From Chara braunii (taxonomy: Eukaryota > Streptophyta > Charophyceae > Charales > Characeae), in assembly GCA_003427395.1 (NCBI GenBank), contig BFEA01000176.1:969031-991455 (forward strand): 22,425 nt of DNA, written 5' to 3'. The position numbers were made by a program, and so were the translations under genes. The notes below the pieces were generated by a model that saw only the letters and a program-made list of their open reading frames with translations, did not search any database and was not told where the DNA came from. Each line of letters starts with the position of its first letter. Position 1 is the stretch's first letter. Below, piece by piece: positions 16,726 to 22,425 of the stretch.

Positions 16726-16805
16726 CGATTGCGGGAGCTCTGGCGGAACTCAGAAGGAGTTTTAGAGGCAGGGAACTCAGAGGTAACCTTCCATCTCCTT
16801 TAATA
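16726..16805. repeat. Third copy of the dispersed 65-bp repeat
   Basis: CGATTGCGGGAGCTCTG is identical to the copy at 6483, followed by similar GGCAGGGAACTCAG and CCATCTCCTT segments. The distance of 10 kb and the divergence fit an old dispersed repeat. Confidence 0.65.
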
Positions 16806-16927
16806 AACAAGTTATAACCCCTAATTGTACTTCTTGCTAATGATTGGTTGAGTATGTTATGTGCATCCCTACTTTGACTTTCAGTTTGACTGTTGAGACG
16901 TAATCCAGATCAAGTAAAAGAATGAGT

Positions 16928-16988
16928 ATGCAATATCAGTTTCAGTTTTATTGTCTGGTTGAATGCAGATTGTGGGATTGCATATGAG
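16928..16988. other. Hairpin TATGCAAT / ATTGCATA
   Basis: A perfect 8-bp inverted repeat with a loop of about 45 nt, lying immediately upstream of the hairpin arrays. Confidence 0.5.
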
Positions 16989-17043
16989 AGAAGGATGGGA
17001 GGAAGACAATATTGCTTGTGTTTGACTGGGTCAGCCAAAGGTT

Positions 17044-17750
17044 GGGTAAGTCTCCATAAGTTTGGGGAGACCCTGTGCTATGTTTATTTTTGAATTGCCT
17101 GGAGAACCAGATATGTTCCATAAGTTTGGGTGGTCTGGTTGCTCTGATTTGCGAGGGCTACCTGTGGTTGACTTTTTGGGGAACCAAGCACTGTCTCATA
17201 AGTTTGGGTGACTTGGTTGCCTTGTTTATTTCGGGTTTTCTGAATTTCTTTTGGCCTTGAACAAGGAGGTCTGAGCATGTTCCATAAGTTTGAGTGGCTC
17301 AACCTCTTCCTGCTTTACCATTAAGAGAATGAATCGGACAGAGGACCTAACAAGTTTCATAAGTTTGGGTGGTCTTGGTCCAATGTCATGCACATGCTAA
17401 AACCAAAAGGTTATAATTTGACTATATTTTACAATTATTTTATCTACGAACAGACCAGTCAGACATTGTTTCATAAGTTTGGGTGGTCAGACTATAGCTT
17501 CAAATCACAAACTGAAGAGAGTATTAACTAAAAATAAATTTGTGGTAAAAAGGGACAAGCCGAGCTAAAGATGACCGGTTCAATCATATGCTACCTTAAA
17601 AGACTAAGTGCAGATACTTTGACACTTAAACAGTTGAGGGTGACTAGGGTGACCTAGTCATATGTCCAAGGAAGAAAAAAGTTGTTGTGTCCTTTGTATG
17701 TGTATACTCAATGGCTGAGCTAAACATGTTCCATAAGTTTGGGTGATCTA
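17044..17750. repeat. Hairpin array 1: seven units with conserved loop and unit-specific stems
   Basis: The loop motif TTCCATAAGTTTGGGTGG recurs with its CATAAG at 17055, 17119, 17197, 17283, 17358, 17472 and 17732. It is flanked by inverted repeats that differ between units. Unit 1 (17044-17073): GGGTaagTCTCC/GGAGACCC. Unit 2 (17105-17140): AACCAGA/TCTGGTT. Unit 3 (17182-17218): AACCAAG/CTTGGTT. Unit 4 (17266-17306): GAGGTcTGAGC/GCTCAACCTC. Unit 5 (17343-17381): GGACCtaacAAG/CTTGGTCC. Unit 6 (17457-17493): AGTCAGAC/GTCAGACT with one mismatch. Unit 7 has only a weak stem. In several units CAT before and GTG after the motif can extend the stem. I infer an RNA or single-stranded DNA structure under selection, with function unknown. 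Confidence 0.8.
17641..17660. other. Perfect hairpin TGACTAGG-gtga-CCTAGTCA
   Basis: An 8-bp perfect stem has a GTGA loop, which as RNA is a GNRA tetraloop. It sits between units 6 and 7 of array 1. Confidence 0.7.
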
Positions 17751-17967
17751 CCTTTATGCCTTATGTAAGCTGGGTATAAGGAACAAATCATTGAAAGACT
17801 ACGAACTATTGTTTGACATGGTTGACTTTGAGTTGGTGAGAGTAATTACCTTTGTGATTTGGTCTTGCATGTGGATGAGTTAGATTATTACTTAGTCCGA
17901 GTTTCAGTTAATAGGTAGTTGTTTTACATGCTCGTCACACGCTAGATTCATAGGAGTTAGTTTTAAT

Positions 17968-18049
17968 TCCTGCATTTTCTGAGCTAAGTTTATTTTACTT
18001 AGGTCAAATTCTGCATTTTCTGGGATCGTTTGTTATACTTGGTCTTGTG
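17968..18049. repeat. 41-bp tandem repeat, two units
   Basis: TTCCTGCATTTTCTGAG...TTTACTTAGGTCAAA is followed 41 bp on by TTCTGCATTTTCTGGG...TATACTTGGTCTTG. It lies just before array 2. Confidence 0.7.
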
Positions 18050-18054
18050 TAAAT

Positions 18055-18593
18055 CTTGGTAAGCCACTTTCTCTACGGAAAGCGCTGCCGAAATTTCTAC
18101 AAAACCAAGGAGTTAGTCATATTTTGACTTTCAAAAGTTCAGTTTGTCTAAATTTTGTATATGACTTAGTAAAATTATGGAAAGTCTCATTTTCTAAAGG
18201 GAGTGTTGCCCAAATTTTTACTAATTCAAGAAGTTAGATAAAATTGAACCTTAAGAAGTCAAAGTTATTTTAGGTTCTAAACTTAGTTTTGTATGAATCT
18301 GGAAATTTTCTTTTTCTAAAGGGAGTGCTGCTCAAATTTTTACAAATTTAAGGAGTTAGTTAAATTTTGTCTTTGTTGAACTCGAGATTTGTTTTGAGTT
18401 CGCATCTTACTTAGTATAAGTTTGAGAAGTCTTTGTTTCTAAAGGGAGTGTTGCCCAAACTTTTACTAATTAAGGGAGTAAGACAAAATTTGACTTTCCA
18501 AGAGTTATATAATATTTCAGTCTTTATATTCGCGCTAGTATAAATTCTCAAAATACGTTGTTCCTACGGGAAGCGCTGCCGAAATTTTCCTAG
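18055..18593. repeat. Hairpin array 2: five units (~111-129 bp) with conserved core and unit-specific stems
   Basis: A core TTTCTAAAGGGAGTGTTGCC followed by C-AAATTT is repeated with flanking stems that change together. Unit 1 (18055-18109): CTTGGT/ACCAAG. Unit 2 (18166-18224): TTAGTAAAA/TTTTACTAA. Unit 3 (18282-18352): CTTAgtTTTGTA/TACAAAttTAAG. Unit 4 (18411-18469): TTAGTATAAGTTTG/CAAACTTTTACTAA with one mismatch. Unit 5 (18535-18593): CTAGTATAAATT/AATTTTCCTAG. An inner stem also covaries: CGG/CCG in units 1 and 5, GGG/CCC in units 2 and 4, and GGG/CTC (one G-T) in unit 3. A shorter possible sixth relative lies at about 18641-18682. Function unknown. Confidence 0.8.
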
Positions 18594-18682
18594 TTTAAAG
18601 GAGATAGATTATATTTTGATAGATGACGATTTTGACGATCTACTATAAAGGAGATTTTGCCAAAAATCTACCTTTCTTTTGA

Positions 18683-19335
18683 CACTTTCTTAGAGGTAGA
18701 CTTAGGCTTAGTTAAGTAGAATAATTTTGAGCAAGATCGTGATATGGGGATTATTTTCCATGGACTTATAAATTTAGTTTGGGAATTGGTCTATCTTGTG
18801 TTACATGTCCTCTTGATCGATTGATTCAGGATTTTGGCTAGATTCAACTTGATTCTACATGGATCATCTTCTGTTATCACTGATAACAGTTCGGTTGCCG
18901 ATTCGTCGCTCTACGACTCAACTCCAATTCATTCTCAATACTCAACCTAAAAGGCTTTAGCCCTGGTGGTTTTTATTGTTTTGTTACGGTTTTCACCTGG
19001 ACTTTTATTGAATGGTCATTCAACAAAGGTACTGAGTATTTAATTAGGGAAGGTTGGGGGTTGCATGCTAAAGCGAGGGGTATGAGCATAGAGAATGATT
19101 GAAGCTGACCCTGTGTAGTGTGTTGATTTTTTATTGACTTTTTGATGTGATTGCATGTATGTTCCGTGGTTCGGACTTTGTGTGTATGTGTGTGTGTATG
19201 TGTGTGCTTACCTACGTTTTAGTGTTTTGCATGACCTACAAAACTCACGCCTATGGGTTTTAATTGGGTTGAGATTGAGAAAGGAAATGAAACTCCTTTC
19301 CTTTACTATTTTGCTTCTTTAAATTTCTTAGTCGG
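18683..19335. other. Spacer without a recognised gene
   Basis: AT-leaning sequence with a TGTGTATG-rich stretch at 19179-19207. Nothing else supported. Confidence 0.5.
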
Positions 19336-19386
19336 ACGTTGGTCCTGGGCCTGGATTCGAGGTCCTTGTCCAAGACATCCCAGGTC

Positions 19387-19570
19387 ATAGGCTCCGCGCT
19401 GAAGGGATCACCCCCCGCGCAGAGCCTATTTGTCTTGCCCACCGTGACACTCAGCCTAAGGGCCGAAGGTGTTGCGGGGGCCAAACGGCTGTTCCTTCAG
19501 CCGTTCAATATTGTTGAAGAGTTTGACTTTCACGATACTTCGAGTTTGACACTTGAGTGTCATAAGAAGT
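19387..19570. repeat. Cluster of strong hairpins
   Basis: AGGCTC-c-GCGC pairs with GCGC-a-GAGCCT at about 19389-19428. ACGGCTG-ttcctt-CAGCCGT lies at about 19485-19505. A two-part hairpin (ACTTC 19537-19541 with GAAGT 19566-19570, and GACACT with AGTGTC inside it) lies at 19537-19570. A plus-strand 85-codon frame (19339-19596) covers the cluster, but I do not recognise its product, so structured RNA and coding are both open. Confidence 0.5.
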
Positions 19571-19786
19571 ACTCGGATCCACGAGGAACCGCTTGATTAT
19601 GGGCACTACATAGTATGCCATCATTGCGACTGCTTGCGTATTCATGCATTGTTAGTCGATATGGGAAGGCCCTGCGTCCGCGCGGTTTTATACTAAATCT
19701 CGCACGTGTCGCCTATCCGATTTCCGCGTCGGAAGGTTATGGGAGGACTACAAAAGGGATTAAGAGTGTTTGTTGTGTGTTGTTTC

Positions 19787-19812
19787 GTGTGTGTGTGTGT
19801 GTGTGTGTGTGT
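19787..19812. repeat. (GT)n microsatellite
   Basis: Thirteen GT units within an otherwise unannotated stretch (19600-20220). Confidence 0.95.
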
Positions 19813-20224
19813 TTTATTTTTATGTTATTTAAGTGGTGTACGCGTGGTGAGCGGGATGCGTCCTAGTCGACCGACGACGAATCTCACTTGGGACTTCAGC
19901 CCCCCCCAAAGCGTCGGTTCGCGTGCGGGTTCGATAGAGGCGTAAAACCACACGTACCCCCTATGCTACAACGAACGAGAAACGCCCTCGGCTGGTCCAC
20001 CTCTGCGATTGCAACTAATTAACTTTCGTACTGTTGACTGATAGCTCGACGGGGATACGCCCACTGAAGGGAGGTGACAACTCCCGTAAGGTGGAGGTAA
20101 GTTGTGCCTCGCGTTGGCGCTATTCTGTCGTAGGGGCTCGTGAGAGGTATGGTTGGCGCACTCGGCCTGAGCGGCTTGCGGAAAGCTCCATGTGTATCGT
20201 GACGAGGATCAGACCAACTCCTGC

Positions 20225-20261
20225 GTGACGCGGCCGGGAGAGCTGGAGTGAGTCGCGTCAC
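20225..20261. other. Hairpin GTGACGCG / CGCGTCAC
   Basis: A perfect 8-bp GC-rich inverted repeat with a 21-nt loop. A second small stem GGGAG/CTCCC lies at about 20069-20085. No gene is recognised around them. Confidence 0.6.
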
Positions 20262-20469
20262 TCTGTAACCTAGCAGAAAGGGGGCGTGAGGCCTAGATGA
20301 GTTTGTCAGAGAATAAGTCGGTTTCAATGAGTATTGTTATGATCTGTTATAAATCCCTTAGAAGCTCGAGTGTTTGAAAAAATTGCGGTGGATTTCAGGA
20401 GGTGTTCAGTGATCTTAAAAGGAGGCCAAGATTGCCGATATAGCATAGTCTTCTATATGTTTTCTTACT

Positions 20470-20470
<1 letters not shown>

Positions 20471-20515
<45 letters not shown>

Positions 20516-20521
20516 GTCACT

Positions 20522-20568
<47 letters not shown>

Positions 20569-20578
20569 AATCATCATA
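20471..20578. repeat. (ATC)n microsatellite with one short interruption
   Basis: ATC units at about 20471-20515 and 20522-20578 are separated by GTCACT. The minus strand would read as poly-Asp or poly-Met, a composition artefact. Confidence 0.95.
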
Positions 20579-20696
20579 CGAGGGACGCTGAGCCCCGTTC
20601 TCAGCATGATCGGTTCGGTCACTCTGGGTAGATTGTGAGGACTCCGGCCTCAAGCTGCTTGTTGATAATATCTGCCTTGGGCACTGGGCCCGTTTT

Positions 20697-20697
<1 letters not shown>

Positions 20698-20719
<22 letters not shown>
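20698..20719. repeat. A22 homopolymer followed by GG
   Basis: One of six A-tracts of at least 10 bases in the window that run directly into G-rich sequence. Confidence 0.95.
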
Positions 20720-20727
<8 letters not shown>

Positions 20728-20975
20728 CCTTGCGCGGTGCGACACCGATATGCTCGACAACGGTCTCGACCAAGCGTGAAACCCACAAAATAATCCTCGT
20801 CTGTTTACAATTATCTCTAAATAAAAAATCAATACACCTTATATCCAACTGTACAAGACCAGCTCAGGGCGCATCGGGGAGAACGCCAGACTGACGCTGA
20901 AGTTGACCTTGATCGTTTTTTGACTTGATGAGACGATCTGCCAAAGTTATTCCTCCTAGCCTATATGGCAGGGAA

Positions 20976-21022
20976 GGCTCTCGCCTTTGTGAAAAGGCGG
21001 GAGCCGATGCGCTCAACAACGT
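20976..21022 (-). repeat. 47-bp dispersed inverted repeat, copy B
   Basis: This is the reverse complement of 10856-10902 with three differences. On the minus strand it reads HVVERIGSRLFTKARA, against NVVERIGSRLFAKARA at 10.86 kb; outside the aligned block the two are unrelated at DNA level. It folds as GGCTC-C-CGCCTTT-tcac-AAAGGCG-A-GAGCC. A much weaker relative encoding a VVEHIG string lies on the minus strand near 20720-20775. Confidence 0.85.
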
Positions 21023-21023
21023 G

Positions 21024-21640
21024 TTTATGACTTTTGCGATCCACTACAGGTCTGAGGATTCTGCAACGAGCCTCTAGCTACCCCGACCTATAGCCATGGT
21101 TATTTGCATATTTGGCACGTTGGACCATATCATTGGCCTGATCTCACAGGGCATATGGATATTCAGTCCAGTTCAGTCTTGCCCGCTATCACTGTTGATA
21201 CTAGGACAATCCAGTTCAATCAGTCTAATGGGGGTATACCCTAGCTGCAATTTGTATTTCCATTCATTGTTCATTTGCACGGTTTGGAGTACGTGTGTTG
21301 TTGGGTCTGCGTTGTCCCTTCCAACTCCATCTCCATCATCCTCACCTGTTTGTTTTGATCCTGAAGGACTGCCATCTTGGCGGGTCCGTGTTAGGACCTT
21401 CCCGCGACCATTTTTATAAGAGTGTACGAGGCTACATGAGGTGTGTCTGTACTCCAGTTTGGGATGTCCGTGCAAGAGGCATGTTGGTCCACTGGTGAAG
21501 GCGTGAATACGTGGGGGGGCGGAAAAAAAAAAAAAAAAGGCAGGAATGTGCGTGTTTTAAAATTTGAAATCCAAATTCCTTCTACGGGTGACGACGGTTA
21601 GGCGGCGCACAAGCTATCCTAGCGCGGCGGTGGGGTAGTG
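21024..21640. other. Spacer without a recognised gene
   Basis: Frames at 21096-21419 (plus) and 21173-21475 (minus) overlap each other and show no domain. An A16 tract follows GGGGGGGCGG at 21523-21538. Confidence 0.45.
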
Positions 21641-21851
21641 GATGATAGCTCATTTTCCTCGCCTTCCAATCTACGTGGGGGCATGGTCACCCCTTCTAGT
21701 GACGACGCCGACGCGCAATGTGTATGAGCGGGGTCCTTCACAAATGGCGCGTGGCAGCTTGGAGCGCAAGCTTCAATGTGCGAAGACCTTTATTGTGTCA
21801 TCGTCCATCGTGGTCGCCCGAAGGACTGTTGCCCGAAGAGCGGTTGCCACC

Positions 21852-21926
21852 ATGCCTAAGAAATTCAAATCCCCGACCGTTGGAGACTCCCCCGGAACAC
21901 CACAGACCCCCAAAGCAGCCGACTGA
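21852..21926 (+). CDS. Short open frame with strong start context, unidentified
   Basis: GCCACCATGC at 21846-21855 is an excellent eukaryotic start context. The frame encodes 24 residues, basic then Pro/Thr-rich (MPKKFKSPTVGDSPGTPQTP and four more), and stops at TGA 21924-21926. The same frame is open upstream to 21642 with an Arg-rich segment. It may be a small ORF, the first exon of a longer gene, or chance. No family recognised. Confidence 0.25.
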   Translation: MPKKFKSPTVGDSPGTPQTPKAAD

Positions 21927-22111
21927 AAATGACGATGTGCCTCGCTGCCATCCACTGCCAACGGTAACCGTTGAAGGTCATTAGAGGACGTCCACGACGT
22001 TGAAGGGCGACGATGTCTTTCGTCTGGCCCTTTGACCACTACTGGACCACCTTCAGGTTTCAAATTTCCTTCTACACTCCACATTGACACCCCAAGAATT
22101 GCGGATCCTCG

Positions 22112-22236
22112 GGCTCCAGGTGACCTCGCCAGGTCCCTTGGAGCCAAGGACAATTTGGCTGGGAAATCCTCGGAGCCCAAGGATTTGTCCTCGGAGTGTT
22201 TTCACATTTTCATTTCAATTTTGATCTCCGAGGACA
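22112..22236. repeat. Two hairpins and repeated TCCTCGGAG motifs
   Basis: GGCTCCA 22112-22118 pairs with TGGAGCC 22139-22145. TGTCCTCGGAG 22186-22196 pairs perfectly over 11 bp with CTCCGAGGACA 22226-22236. TCCTCGG recurs at about 22106, 22168 and 22188. Confidence 0.65.
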
Positions 22237-22365
22237 GGTGTAACGACTCCTTCAGGACGGTGAGCTCCTTTTTATGGTGTCCATTCAATTTCTATAGATC
22301 CCACGGTCTCTGTTAGGGCCTCACCACACTACTCCCGACTTGGCCATTTTGGAGAGTGCAGCGTC

Positions 22366-22425
22366 GCCACACCAGCTCCCGAGTTCAACCTATCAGATTG
22401 AATCCGGGAGCTGTCAGAATGTGGC
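22366..22425. repeat. Foldback element reaching the window end
   Basis: GCCACA 22366-22371 pairs with TGTGGC 22420-22425, AGCTCCCG 22374-22381 with CGGGAGCT 22405-22412, and TTCAA with TTGAA inside. The result is a strong nested hairpin whose outer end may continue beyond the window. Confidence 0.75.

Noticed and set aside
17075-17260. Protein repeat (ISLGGLVAL-like) encoded by array 1
   Set aside because: The shared peptide follows only from the conserved loop DNA. The frame stops soon, unit spacing is not a multiple of three, and the changes keep base pairing, not codons.
17044-18593. CRISPR array
   Set aside because: The context is eukaryotic, the spacing is irregular, and the variable parts are the stems of hairpins, not unique spacers between identical repeats.
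20395-20653. Minus-strand frames with poly-Asp or poly-Met
   Set aside because: They are direct readings of the (ATC)n microsatellite.

Overview
This window looks like nuclear DNA from a repeat-rich eukaryote, most likely of the plant lineage (Streptophyta). The evidence is a decayed Ty3/gypsy chromovirus with a chromodomain, U6 snRNA-like copies, a Tourist/PIF-Harbinger-like MITE with a TTA target duplication, tRNA-like promoter boxes and abundant microsatellites. A charophyte alga is a possible source, but that is a guess. I see no bacterial-style gene organisation and no protein-coding gene I can call intact and identified.

Layout. 1-1400: strand-biased CT/CTC low-complexity DNA that switches to a GGA tract at about 1297. 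It holds two tandem, A-tailed, minus-strand U6 snRNA-like pseudogenes. 1495-2230: a tRNA-like (SINE-type) head, a 114-bp foldback and AT-rich tracts. 2270-3625: GC-rich DNA open on both strands, with several E2F-like sites and a promoter-like cluster of ACGT cores. 3729-4333: a 605-bp MITE containing a 104-bp tandem duplication. 4334-6140: small duplications, a 120-bp foldback, a 37-bp minisatellite, a broken open frame with an AT-hook motif and acidic tail, and a (GT)n/(CA)n inverted microsatellite pair. 6481-6805: two of three copies of a roughly 65-bp dispersed repeat, plus (AT)n. 7055-9937: a broken chromovirus pol (reverse transcriptase, RNase H, integrase, chromodomain).

10-17 kb is mostly non-coding. 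It contains short hairpins, a three-unit tandem repeat of about 178 bp, a possible terminal exon encoding a membrane segment, (GA)n and a third copy of the 65-bp repeat. 17.04-18.60 kb is the most unusual part. Two adjacent arrays of stem-loops (7 and 5 units) each keep a conserved loop while the stems differ from unit to unit yet remain self-complementary. This is what compensatory change to preserve structure would look like. 18.7-22.4 kb has further hairpins, microsatellites, poly(A) tracts each followed by G-rich sequence, an inverted second copy of a 47-bp possibly coding repeat first seen at 10.86 kb, and a strong foldback running into the window end.

The genes do not form a pathway. 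The window is an accumulation of mobile-element remnants and structured repeats. The candidate for something undescribed is the pair of hairpin arrays at 17.0-18.6 kb. All repeats and pairings were found by eye and need computation.
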